A DNA stretch of 64,000 bases from Dicyema japonicum. Lineage: Eukaryota > Dicyemida > Rhombozoa > Dicyemidae. Position 1 is the first letter of the stretch. Each line of letters begins with the position of its first letter. The stretch covers positions 276,756 through 340,755 of the forward strand of contig RDEW01000006.1 in NCBI GenBank assembly GCA_011109175.1, in the 5' to 3' direction. Shown piece after piece: positions 24,421 to 34,890 of this stretch. The notes under the pieces are model-generated. The model worked only from the letters and a program-made list of their open reading frames with translations, made no database searches and had not been told where the DNA came from. Both the position numbers and the translations under genes were made by a program.

Positions 24421-25135
24421 ATGACAACAAACTCTATAATTGCATTTATATGTTCTGATTGTGCAATAATTGCCTCTGATTCTGTTGGAAATAATGGTAT
24501 TCCTGAAAGTGAGATGATAATAATATTAAGACGGTAATAATATTTGTTACAGAATATTTCAAATTACATTATCTCTTGGGATTGGAATTGTCGGTTTAGA
24601 ACATGAAGTTATAGACATATACAACAGATCCATGTATTATGCAAAGTGTGTGCTGTGCTAATAAATAGTCAACATACTATCAAACACGGAACTGATATAA
24701 TATTACACAATTTTGTATCACAAATTAAACTTTATATACGAAATCAAAAATATCGCATGGTTTCATCAATTTATATTTTAGGAACTAATACTTCTTGGTT
24801 CTGGATCTAATTCTATAAATTTAATGAAATTAGACAATGAAGGCAAAGTACAAACAGAAAATATACTATGTCTTGGACCCTATTCATACTTGTTGGAAAG
24901 GTATTTGAATATAGCGTAAATATTCACTATTTATTTAGTCTTTCGAGTTTTTTCCCGGAAAATACAAAAAAGGCTATTCATATGGCTTTTAATATTTTAT
25001 TCAGTGTAGCACCTTTGAAGCAAACGGGTTTTTACACAAAAAGTAAATTTTATATTTATTTAAGTGTGGATTCTCGATCCGGTTACGAAAGTAGGAGAGT
25101 TCATTACTCAATGTGGAAATAATTTTATAACTTAA
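24421..25135 (+). CDS. PSMB2: 20S proteasome beta subunit, PSMB2 (beta-4) type, six exons with five 22-23-nt introns
   Basis: The subunit belongs to the beta ring of the 20S proteasome core in cytosol and nucleus. I read exons 24421-24508, 24531-24645, 24669-24759, 24782-24915, 24939-25042 and 25065-25135. The introns are 22, 23, 22, 23 and 22 nt, all GT...AG, ending TAAG, ATAG, TTAG, TTAG and TAAG. The spliced frame is 603 nt, 200 residues plus stop, close to the usual 201 of animal PSMB2. Legible landmarks are IIAFICSDCAIIASDSVGNN (first beta strands), IFQITLSLGIGIVGLEHEV, HGTDIILHNFV, ELILLGSGS, LGPYSYLLERYL, SFFPENTKKAIHMAFNIL and WILDPVTKVGEF. They occur in family order. No propeptide precedes the body, as expected for a non-catalytic beta subunit; PSMB3 is the nearest alternative. 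The first intron could instead be a 19-nt one at 24534. No frame damage is seen, so it is likely a working gene. Confidence 0.8.
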
Positions 25136-25222
25136 TATCTATTTTTTGGTTGTTAAAGTTGGGGTAATATTTATTTTATATTATCACTTGGCTCATATAT
25201 AAATATTTTACATTAATGCCTC

Positions 25223-25570
25223 ATGCATTACTCGCAGCCGGGTGGCATAATGGTTAGGTGTCGTGCTAAAGTGACTTAGGTTGCGGGTTCGATTCTCGCT
25301 GCTGTTCACCTGGTGGAAGGTTATACGCATCTACGATGCTAAAAAGGCTTGACTAGTGACGCCGTCATCAGTGGACTCTCACTGCGGAACTGGATTGTCA
25401 AAAAAGGACCCACACACAAGAAAAAGAAAAAAGAAGTGAAAATCATTCCTTGGTTCTACGATTAGTTAAAATTAACTGTTCTTTACTTAAATAAACTGTG
25501 TGTCCGGCCTATGCAGAGCTATTACCTCGGCTCCGTGAAAAGGCTGTTATTATTATTATTATGCATTACT
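25223..25570 (+). mobile_element. Complete tRNA-derived SINE with target-site duplication
   Basis: The element spans about 25233-25560 (328 bp) between direct repeats ATGCATTACT at 25223-25232 and 25561-25570. The head is tRNA-like: TGGCATAATGG at 25243-25253 is the A box and GGTTCGATTC at 25286-25295 is the B box of an RNA polymerase III promoter. The body contains CATCTACGATGC and AGTGGACTCTCACTGCGGAA. The 3' end is a short TTA repeat. Related copies lie at 10050-10200, 16805-17005 and 37636-37943. It would depend on a LINE for movement. It is not a functional tRNA because the acceptor arm is not closed and a body follows. Confidence 0.88.
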
Positions 25571-25672
25571 GTCTATTTTTAGTATAGAAATATAAAACAA
25601 TTTTAAAACAACACTACATGAAAACAATCATTTTCTATACCTACTATCTTAAAAAACTGTCGATTTATTCAT

Positions 25673-26986
25673 AGTCATTCAAAAACCAAGTCTTACCGGG
25701 AAATGTAGTCGTACTTTGTGAGATCTCTTATCGATAGCACGGTCAAAATCGTAGCTTCTATTAATGATTTTATGAGTTTTTAGTTTTTATGTGGCTAGTT
25801 GCACAAAAATTATTTTCCTTTCCTCCGATGGCGTCATTGGATCCATCTTACTGGGGAGACGTCAATGCCTTGTCGGCATCAAGAGGATCAAACTATTTTT
25901 TTCCGAGGTACAAAGTCGTTACCTGGAGACAAGTTCTAGCCAGGATCAAGAGTTAGTTAGTTTGGTTACCCTTTGTCTTTGGAATAATTTTAGTTCAATT
26001 AATTTTTTTAAATAATATATTAAACCATAATTTTGGTGACTAAATTTTTTATCAAATTCCGCAATGGAAATCCTGCAAAATAATTTAAACTTCCGTGTCT
26101 TTAGGATACTGAAAATCAATCTCATTATGAGTTTTAAGATGTTCTTTTATTCAAAAATATGTTTACCCTTATCCCAATGTTAATGATTAAAAGTGACGTT
26201 AATGATCGGTGAACCCTTTATATAAAAAATTTAACAAATTTTATTGTGACGTATTAAATGTACAATTCAAATCCAAATCCACAAAACTTTCTCAAGTTTA
26301 GCTGAAGTTTTTTCCCAAAGAGTAAAAATCTTTCATGTAATCAGGATATCTAAAATGGATTCTTCCAAATCATTAATTTGTTTGAGGGTTCCTCTTAATG
26401 TTTCCTCTTGATTCACCATTATATTTCATCGTATATTTCTTCCGCGTGTTCCTCTACAATTTCTGATACTAGAATAATGAGTACATTATGTTGCGATAGA
26501 TTAAAAATTTTAAAACATATGGATTTCTATATTTCCCAACTAATTGTGGATTTAATTTTTCTCCAACATAGTGTCAGATTTGACAATTTTTTCATTAAAG
26601 ATCGACAAAACCATCAATTCCATCGCTTGAACATAAATTTTTGTCGCTTGAAGACATTCGAACTTCAACTCGTGTTTGCTTTTAAAATTTTCTAACCACC
26701 CATTTGGTTCCTTGAAAGTCTTAAAACGTAATCTATGTCCAATGTTTAAACCTGAGGGTCAATATGGAGACCACTAATTTTTAATCAGTGGACTTACTGA
26801 AAAATTTTGCATTCTCAAGTGCTGAAATACATCGAGAACATTTGAATAGGACATAATTTTAAAAGCGAAAGGAACCAGACGTCTCAACAGCGAGTAGAAC
26901 AAACAAAAAATCCTTGGGTGGGACACGTTCTTTTTTCGTTTCATCTTCTCGGCCTTTTCAGCGGCAGAACAAGCTCCAGAGCCACT
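25673..26986. repeat. Repeat family R1, long copy 1
   Basis: About 1.3 kb, from AGTCATTCAAAAACC to CTCCAGAGCCACT, closely matched by 37066-38710. No terminal inverted repeats were seen. Short blocks on the minus strand keep reading-frame-like character in both long copies, for example LVSEIVEEHAEEIYDEI and NQEETLRGTLKQINDLEES. No complete gene could be assembled. It has no SINE at 26207-26220, where copy 2 does. The identity is unknown. Confidence 0.65.
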
Positions 26987-26992
26987 GGTTTC

Positions 26993-27034
26993 ACACCCCG
27001 CAACCGTTTAGAGACATTTTGTTGGTATCTCTTG
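26993..27034. repeat. 42-bp copy of LINE sequence at the edge of R1
   Basis: This 42-bp string is identical to 27519-27560, which lies inside the minus-strand LINE (coding KRYQQNVSKRLRGV). It sits seven bases after the R1 boundary and looks like a templated insertion. Confidence 0.7.
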
Positions 27035-27214
27035 CCTTTTAGGTGCATGAATATATTTGTTAGTTCCTTTATTGTAATATTTTGCAAGAAGTCTTGGATT
27101 TCTAATAAATTTAGGTATATTCACCCCAACTGAATTAAATTGTGCCTCGAAGTGTTATATGGTTTGCTTTATCATCTGGGTTTTGTAAATAATGACCCGT
27201 GTTGTCGCAGATTT

Positions 27215-28300
27215 TCAGCGGCTTTTCGCAGTTCCTCGTGTAAGTAATTTAACAGCAGAAAACATTCGTCTTCCATACTGACAGTTTTCAATTTCAGTCG
27301 CCTTATCGTCCAAATATTGGTGGCAGAGGTCATTCGATCGTTTTCTTATCAAATGTGATATTTTATAACGTTTTCTCTTTAACTTACTTTTATTCAGATT
27401 TGAACTTCCCAGTATCGAACGTATTTCCTTCTGCTGTTTCGACAATTTTCTTATTACGGAGACATAAATAATACGTCTATTCCGGTATTTTTCCTGGTAT
27501 CCAACAGTCTCTGTCGCAACACCCCGCAACCGTTTAGAGACATTTTGTTGGTATCTCTTGTGGAAAGTGTCAAAAGTCAACAATTCCACAGCCAAACGTT
27601 TATTTAGAAAAGTATTTTTCCTTTTTACTGTTTCAATTTCAAATATCGTTTAAGATTTAACACTGTTAATTTATGGTCACTGTCAGTTTTAGTTCCTCCA
27701 CAACTCCTAGGGTCAGACAACAGTATCTTTAAAGAGATTGGGCAGATAATGTAATCTATTTGGTTATAAATATATATTGTCGCCGTCTTTGGAACTTCTG
27801 TGCCAACCAAAATGGTTTTGTTTTTACAGGGTGTTCAAACGTGGTATTGCATAGATACAGATTTTATGAATTACAAAAATCAACGAGAGAGTGTCCAGAA
27901 AGATTTCGATATCCTCTACCATCTTTATCCCTTCTCATGCCTGCTTTGGCATTCCTATCACTACTACTTTAGTGTAGATTTATGAACTTGCACATGTGTT
28001 TTCAACAGGATTTGGTAAAACTCGTCCAATTCGTCTATATTTTTCTAAACTCTGCCCATGTGCGGAGCATATTGGTTGATAAAAGTCATTATAGTATTTT
28101 TTGTGTGCGATAAACAAAATTGGATAACAGTCACACGATCATTGGCTGTTTATACTTTATGCACGCAGTTGATTAGGTTGTAGTTGATCGCAAATCCAAG
28201 ACCGTAATGACGATTGTCTGATGGGAGTAAGATAATCCGGTAGTTTCCAAGGGTTCCTTCGTACGTTCAGGCGCGAAGAAGGAAGAACACCGGGCAAAGA
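27215..28300 (-). pseudogene. CR1/L2-like LINE: APE endonuclease and EN-RT linker
   Basis: On the minus strand, the endonuclease appears as GFAINYNLINCVHKV near 28180. TIMTFINQYAPHMGRV follows near 28090, then DELDEFYQILLKT, then QIDYIICPISLKILLSDPRS and SDHKLTV at about 27760-27655. The linker is an intact 126-codon frame at 27595-27215 ending RRMFSAVKLLTRGTAKSR, the usual step before the RT. The RT itself is lost at the R1 border. Stop codons are spread through the endonuclease. Confidence 0.75.
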
Positions 28301-28378
28301 TGTGGTCTCTGTTAGAATGGATCGCATCAAGTGATAACTAGTTTGGCTTTACCGTGGTCTTGAGTTAAATAGATAAAT
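28250..28378 (+). mobile_element. LINE 3' terminus
   Basis: Reads AKMWSLLEWIASSDN then a stop, and ends in AAATAGATAAATAAAA. It belongs with the other 3' ends listed at 3870-4060. Confidence 0.45.
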
Positions 28379-29061
28379 AAAATTTTTTCTTTAAAAAAAT
28401 TTTATTACGAAACCATCAACATATAAAGTCATCAATTGTGGAAGACAACTCGTAAGTGGATCTCCACTAGAACCAATTAAAATAAAAATTAGTACCGTGA
28501 ATAATTCAGAGTTATCTGAGTTGAATGGTGTAATTTTGGTTAAATTCGTTAAAATTTTAAATTCATAAAATAGAAAGAAATCCACTCAAATGAATTTAGT
28601 GGCATTTTAATTATATTTTATTATTTTTAATTAACAAAAAACTTTATTAATATTTAAAATTAAAAAAAATTATTTCTTCAAATGGTTTAAGCTTCAGGTT
28701 GAACATGGATGAGTTGCTACAGATAGTCGAGTATCTATAAAATGGATTTCTAGATGCGTCGCTTTCCAGAAAATGTAAACAGCTTTTTTGGAGGCTTGCC
28801 ACATTGCTATTTTTCGAGTATTGATTAAGTCTATTACAGAGTATTCCGATTATAATAGGATTAATATTGTATTCAGTTGCAATATTGCCAATCATGAGAC
28901 AACGAACATGCTCCATACAAGAAGATTTTTAATGAAGTTGATTATCCGAAACAAAGTTGACAAAAAATGAAAAGTTAATTTAATTTTTTTGTTAAAACAC
29001 AAAATTAGATAATATTTTACATTTTATTGCTTCTAAATATGTAATAGCCAACAGGGAAAGC

Positions 29062-29830
29062 ATGGATATTAAGTCCCTCAAGGACACTCAGAGGAAATAT
29101 TTGTTAAATAAATTTTATTGCAGAACACTACACTTTATTTTGTCAAATTGTATGGATGAACCAAATGTCGACCTATCTATTTCCTCAAACTGGTTATCCG
29201 ACGGAAACAACGGCCCACGGAGAGAAGCATTGTACTGTCTTCTGCAAGATAGGAATTTGTCTTTCGCACACAGGGGGTCATTATGCAACCATTGTAAAAG
29301 AAGCAGGAAAGCTGTCGATCATTTGCCCACTCAGTGTGATAAACAGTGATTATCTCCGAAGACATAATAAAATGGTAAAGTGTATCCATCTTTATCCTTG
29401 TCGAATTTATGGAATAAAAATAAGCAGAAAATTGAAAGGACACTCGGTTCAGTCAATATTGACGACTCAAAATGTCGAAATCAGAGCTGACACATCAATT
29501 ATGACAGAAATAAATTTCCAATTCAATAAACCTGATATTTTTGTTTACGACTTAATAAAGAAGGAAGTAACCTTAATCGAAGTGGGCATTACCTCACAAG
29601 ACCGACTAAAGCAAGTTGAAGCTGAGAAACTTAACAAATATGACTTGCTTGCAAATGAACTTTGGCTACTCAATGAATGCCTAGTGAAGATTTTCAAGTT
29701 GTTTTGACATGGGATGGAGTTGTCTCAAGATGCTTCAAGAATCATATGGATAAATTATCTATTTATCCATAGATGGGTAATAACAGGGGAGTTTCTTCTA
29801 AGAGAAGAAGAGGTACTACCAGAAATCTGG
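29062..29830 (+). pseudogene. RLE nuclease tail of a CRE/NeSL-like retrotransposon
   Basis: 29062-29349 reads LHFILSNCMDEPNVDLSISS, then EALYCLLQDRNLSF and CNHCKRSRKAVDHLPTQCD, a zinc-binding knuckle. A frame shift near 29340 leads to YLRRHNKMVKCIHL, KLKGHSVQSIL, KPDIFVYD and LIEVGITSQDRLKQVEAE, with the nuclease catalytic residues present, then KYDLLANEL. It is the same family as 540-2078 but on the opposite strand. The RT part is missing. Confidence 0.8.
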
Positions 29831-29985
29831 ATTAAAATCCGCTTAATTAGTTAATTTACTTGATAAGGACTATATTAGAATTTCTCCTATATTACAAAAA
29901 TTTTGCTTAAAATCAGCATTCTTTAGCAAATAATCTTTATTATTAAAAAGCACTCCCAAGAAAACATAAAATTAGTTAAGTTTTC

Positions 29986-30950
29986 CTTGTGCCGTATTCT
30001 GCATCATCCTCTCCGTTAGCTTCGACCATGATCTTCTGTTGCGCACTAGTTCTCTTAGGTAGTCCAGGTCGTCCGGCATTTCCATTATAATGTGAGATGC
30101 TGTCCACACTCTTGTAACGTAGTGAATCAGGTCCTGATTGACTGCAAATCCGAGACTATAGTGTCAGCACGCCAATGGGAGGATTAAAAAGTGGAATTTT
30201 CTAATAAGTTCTGTACATTGTAGGGTCGTTTATGTCTCTTGTAGACAGCAGACAGAGACGCATACCAGTTGGTGTTTCTTGTAAGGTTGTTTAAGTTCTC
30301 TGCAATTGAAAGATCCCAGAGTGAACGGAGAAGTCGGTAAGGAATACGAATAAGACATAGTGCAATAGAGCCGTCGTCACCACCTCAACCAAGTCACCAG
30401 CAATACTTGGAACTTCACCGTCAGGCGCCTGAATAAGTTGCTTATAGCGATGGGTATTAACCCATCACAGGGCTTTTTGAAGGATGCAAAAAAGGAGTCC
30501 TCTGGGATAGTCGGAGATATCAGTCAGAAGAATGAGGTCTGTAAAATTCATTATTATTATTGAACCAAAAAACCACCGTCATAATTAAAATAAACAAATT
30601 ACAGGTGATCCCAACCTTCCTCAACAGTCTCCGCATCTTTTCTCGGTGTTCCGACTGCGTTCCTCCGCATTTCCGATATTGACGGGGTCCGCGTACTGGA
30701 GTCCTTAGTAAGGGCAATGTTCCAGTCGTCTGACGTCAAATGATACTTTCCCTAGTCTTCTGTTTGTCGTGAATATTGAATTAATGAATGGTCTTTTATA
30801 TGCTCGGACGTAGGCAATCCTAAGCCAGCTCTTGTTGCTTCCTGGAAATGATGAAATAGCAGGTAGCATATCAATTTGGAATGTCCTTCCCAATTTCTGT
30901 CTCGCGTATGGGTTCGGGAATTAATTTAATTGATGAAAGAACCTTGTAGT
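29986..30950 (-). pseudogene. Composite of LINE fragments: YLDD-type RT start and two LINE tails
   Basis: On the minus strand, RLGKVSFDVRRLEHCP (30893 to 30705) leads into YRKCGGTQSEHREKMRRLL and VGITCN near 30600. LIPIAISNLFRRLTVKFQ near 30440 is the RT entrance seen at 12460 in the intact YLDD element. DLDYLRELVRNRRSWSKLTE ends near 30020. From 30025 rightwards this is repeated in copy B (40315-41272) at high identity. Confidence 0.6.
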
Positions 30951-30968
30951 TGTTTAATTGGTGAAAGA

Positions 30969-31072
30969 ACAGGTGGAGACAGTCAGACAGAATACTTAGG
31001 TGATTCTGAACATTATCTGAGCCATCTGAGTGTTTCTAGCATTTGACAGTGAGATCATCATCGTTAAAATGG
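30969..31072. repeat. 104-bp templated filler at a deletion junction
   Basis: This segment repeats 31397-31500 with one visible mismatch. It sits where copy A jumps over about 2 kb of copy B. In copy B the sequence occurs once, at about 43666-43769. Confidence 0.8.
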
Positions 31073-31114
31073 TGTTCGAAAAGAAATTCACAGTATAACA
31101 AAAGAATCAGTTAT

Positions 31115-34100
31115 ACTGTTCAAGGAAACTTTTGTGTTCACAAAATTTTTAAAAACAGTAACGCCACATATCTAAGAGCAAAATTCCATGAAATTGACAT
31201 TATTATTGATATACTGATAAGAGAGTTACTGACAAATCTATTTTGTGATTATTTATGACGTTTTCCTATCAAACTCGATATATCAAAAAATTTTTCAGAT
31301 TTATCAGTAGTTTTTTTCGGTTTGTCCTGGAAAAGAAATAGGTTAGTTAGGAAATAGAAGTACTGTGTTGCTTTTCTATCGGTCTATTATACTTCGACAG
31401 GTGGAGACAGTCAGACAGAATACTTAGGTGATTTTGAACATTATCTGAGCCATCTGAGTGTTTCTAGCATTTGACAGTGAGATCATCATCGTTAAAATGG
31501 AAAGAGTTTGTTAGTTGTGGACAATACAGAATTAATTCAATTAAAGGTTTTCTTTAGTCTTTAAATAAGTCACTTATTATAATGATTTTCAGAAAGATAT
31601 TTCAGTGGCACATTTTTGTAATTTAAAAAAAAGGCGGAAATTTTTATCAAATATTTCTGAATTCACAGTCAAATTTACTTAATCATTAGTTGAAGTTATC
31701 GCAGGAGAGTCGCAAATTTTGTATGAGTCCTTCAAACAGGAGAAATGGAGGAGTTCAAGCTTTATGGAGACTTATATAAAATACTCAATTAAAAATCCTA
31801 ATTTCCTTAATTTAAATTAAATTGACAGTTATTCAACACAAAACCCAATTTAACCCCAAAGTGAATATACGAGAACTAATCATACCAGTTCAGTAATACC
31901 CCAACCGGGAACTTAACACAAATGATAGGATTACCGTAACAGTCCTCCAAATTGAGTTTTAAGTGCATGCAGCGATTCTATAATTATTCAAACAAACAAC
32001 CGGCTCTTTACCCAATAAATATTCTTTTTTTAATTCAATATCAGTTGGGTTCCCATAGATCAAATAACAAAGCACACAGTTAAATGTAAATAAATGTTCC
32101 TCATCATTTAGGGTTGATCGGAAGGACACCATCTCATACGAATAAGAGTCAAATTTCCTCTCCAAGAATTTGTAGTCATATCTAATAAAACTCACAAATC
32201 ACTTGGTATGTAATTTAATGTGACAAGAAATCCATTCTTATTTATTGATAATAATTCTGTCATTGATACTATTAATTCCATCTAAGTTTATATTTTTAAT
32301 ATTTTAGTACCACAATTAGTAATTTGCATTGTATAATAAGGAGAAATGACTTTTAGAAATAAAACACAGAAAATCGCAGCGTACATTGTTTTATATAATT
32401 TTATTAGTTTTTGACAAATTTAGGTTAGCCATTAAAAAATTAAAAAAACTTTTCATTTATAGTTTAATTAAAGTCTATAGACATTATACCACGTGAGTTC
32501 TATCCGAACTGTTATTTACTTCATCTAAGTATTTTTTTGTCTTTACCTTCTTCAAATTTTAAAAACTTCAGTGAGATTTTCCAGAGTCAAGGAATTCCCA
32601 GTGCCTGCTCACTGAAGAAGAATCTTTTTCTTGTGTCTACACGAGTGAGAATGCCAAGTAGCTGGCGATTATGGGCGCGATACTTGGAATTGATGCGTTC
32701 CACTCGGACTTTGGGAACTAAGTAGAACATCTTTCAGATATATTTGGGGTTATTAAAAATACTAAGGGATCCTCGACCGGTTCATTTCCGTACAATTACT
32801 GTAGAGACAACTAAAGGGATAAGCAAAAAGTCTGTCTTTTCTCAAGAACCTGGATGTCTGGCTACACTCAGAAGCCATGATGATTAGATAATATTTTAAA
32901 TAAAAGAAACTGAGATTATTGATACCCTTTTCGTAAAAGTTGAACACAAATAGAGGTTGTATCTTTATCCGCTTGAGAAATCACCTATGAAATTAAAAAT
33001 ACTAATTGAAATTGATGAGACGTACTTGGCATCAATAAACTGATCGATAACAGGGCTGATGGATAATATACATTGAGAGATGGTTAAATATTTCTCCGTG
33101 GAACTTGTCGTCTTGTAACAAAATAACACCTTTTTTGAAACATTCTATTTTGAAACTGGAGATGGATTTTAATCACTTTGCACAAATCTAGGATAGAGCA
33201 AAGGACTATTGCGAAATCTGAAGCTGGTGATATTGTTGAAAATAATAAGAAAGATACTACTTCTTATCGTTTTCAACCGAAAATCTCTTAAAGTCGATAA
33301 ATTTTTGTCTCCAAGGAGAGCGGATTCAGAAGGGGACGCTCTACTGAAGATGCTGGTCTGGTCCTACAATTGGATTTGTGCCCTATTTCAGGGTTCGGCA
33401 ATATTTTAAGGAAAAGAGCCATTTTTTGTTTTTTGACAATTAAAAAATTGAAGAGCCACTAAAAAATAACAAAATTATGTTTTATCTAATGATGAGATAA
33501 TTGAGCCTTTATTTTCTTCGAACTTTGTTATAATGGATACTCACTGTCCATTTCATGTGTGTCTTTAAACAGTCGATGGTCCCTTTGATAAATTGAATGT
33601 TGTTACCTTTGATATAATAAAGTTGGTAATCTTCATAACCAATTCCATAACTTAAAATTCCTTCTGGAAATGTTCGTGGCGGATAATGCAATGTTATCAC
33701 GTCATGGTCAATTTTCTTTTTCAAGAGTGAGACAACCCCTTTCTCGATGCCATCAGGCTTTGGGCACCGTCGGTTGAATTAGATACGATCTTATTCATTG
33801 TTATATTGGACTATGACATCGGCAATGTCCTCTCGATGGTTTGACCCTGTAGCGGCAATAATGTCAAAAGTTCTTCTCTAAGCAAATCTCAAGAAACACA
33901 ACTTAATATAAGTTCATGAAATTAATATAATATTAATTTCATAAAAACCTGAGTCGGATCCTTAACGTCACATGACTCTGCATCGTCACATTGCAAACTA
34001 TCTTATAAGTTCTTGTGGAAAACGATGTATTTTCTTCGTTTTATTCGTAATATTTTAGAATAGTTGTTTTGACAATATAGAAAACAGGATGTATTCACCA

Positions 34101-34890
34101 TCTGTAAATGGATTTCGCATTTTTGAATCTAATGGCTGACGATGAAGCTTACAATATTAGTAATCCTAGCAGACTGCCTTCAAAGTGTTGAACTTCAATT
34201 TTAATATATTTTGGAGTTCTAGTTTTTTTGCATCGCCAATTGCATATTTTCTTGAAAAATCACTTGCTTTGAATTATAGTGTCTCTCCAGATTCGACTTT
34301 TTTTTATAGTTGAATGTTTCGTGCAAAGGAGATATTTTGGAAGGTGATCTGATAAAATGGCAAAAGTCTCAGTCCATTGAGGTTAAAAAAGACGTCTTCT
34401 ATCCTTTTTTTACTTATTTTTTTATTTATAGACATAATTGAAGAGCCACAAACAGAATTTATGATTAAGCGATTATTATTATTTAAGTACTTCACGAGAG
34501 CCATACAAATTATACTCCGCATGTGCAGCAAAAGAAACAAGGTTAGATGTCATCCTTTTCCATGCTCCCCTGTTCCTAGCTAGCGATTAAGATTTTTAAA
34601 ATTAAAATATGAAAAAATATTTAATTATTTAAATAAAAATAACGATTTGATATATATTTGATTACTTCAACTAAGCTTTTATTTATCAAGTGAATTAGAC
34701 TGTGAACTCTCATTTTTAATTTTTTTATTATTGAGATTGAGAAAAAAACGTTATAAATAACCACAAAGTAGATTTGTCAATAAACTCTCTCATCACTAAC
34801 AATGATGTCAATTTATGGAATTTATGGCACTTAGGTATGTGGCGTGAATGTTTTTATACATTTTGTGAACAAAAAAGTTTCCTTGACTGT
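31115..34890. mobile_element. DNA element with about 200-bp terminal inverted repeats, copy A
   Basis: The left end (AAGGAAACTTTTGTGTTCAC...) is the inverse complement of the right end (...GTTTCCTTGAC) over roughly 200 bp at about 75-80 percent by eye. The 3.8-kb interior holds minus-strand coding pieces: 32195-31959 with FTFNCVLCYL, related to a CPVCH block in copy C, and the tiny-intron gene at 33475-33780. A piece resembling the SINE 3' end sits near 34493-34528. No DDE transposase was recognised, so the superfamily is open. Confidence 0.65.
33475..33780 (-). CDS. Fragment of an unidentified tiny-intron gene inside the TIR element (copy A)
   Basis: Read from about 33780 down to the stop at 33475-33477. 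The coding blocks are PKPDGIEKG, DHDVITLHYPPRTFPEG, LSYGIGYEDYQLYYIK, TIDCLKTHMKWT and FEENKGSIISSLDKT. Two GT...AG introns are visible: 33583-33606 (24 nt, ending CAAAG) and 33523-33544 (22 nt, GTGAGT...CAAAG). A further 21-nt intron may lie near 33720. After splicing, the frame runs on to the stop. Upstream exons are not resolved; FDIIAATGSNHREDIADVIV near 33860 is a candidate. I do not recognise the protein. Confidence 0.5.

Noticed and set aside
24868-25122. An 84-codon open frame beginning MSWTLFILVG as a separate small gene
   Set aside because: It runs through two introns of the proteasome gene in an accidental frame; the spliced reading explains the region better.
25233-25310. A tRNA gene, because of good A and B boxes
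   Set aside because: The acceptor stem does not close, a long non-tRNA body follows, and other copies with the same body exist, one with a target-site duplication. It is the head of a SINE.
33389-33480. A nested hAT element starting CAGGGTTCGGCAA
   Set aside because: No matching opposite end or target-site duplication was found, and part of the stretch is the 3' end of the tiny-intron gene.
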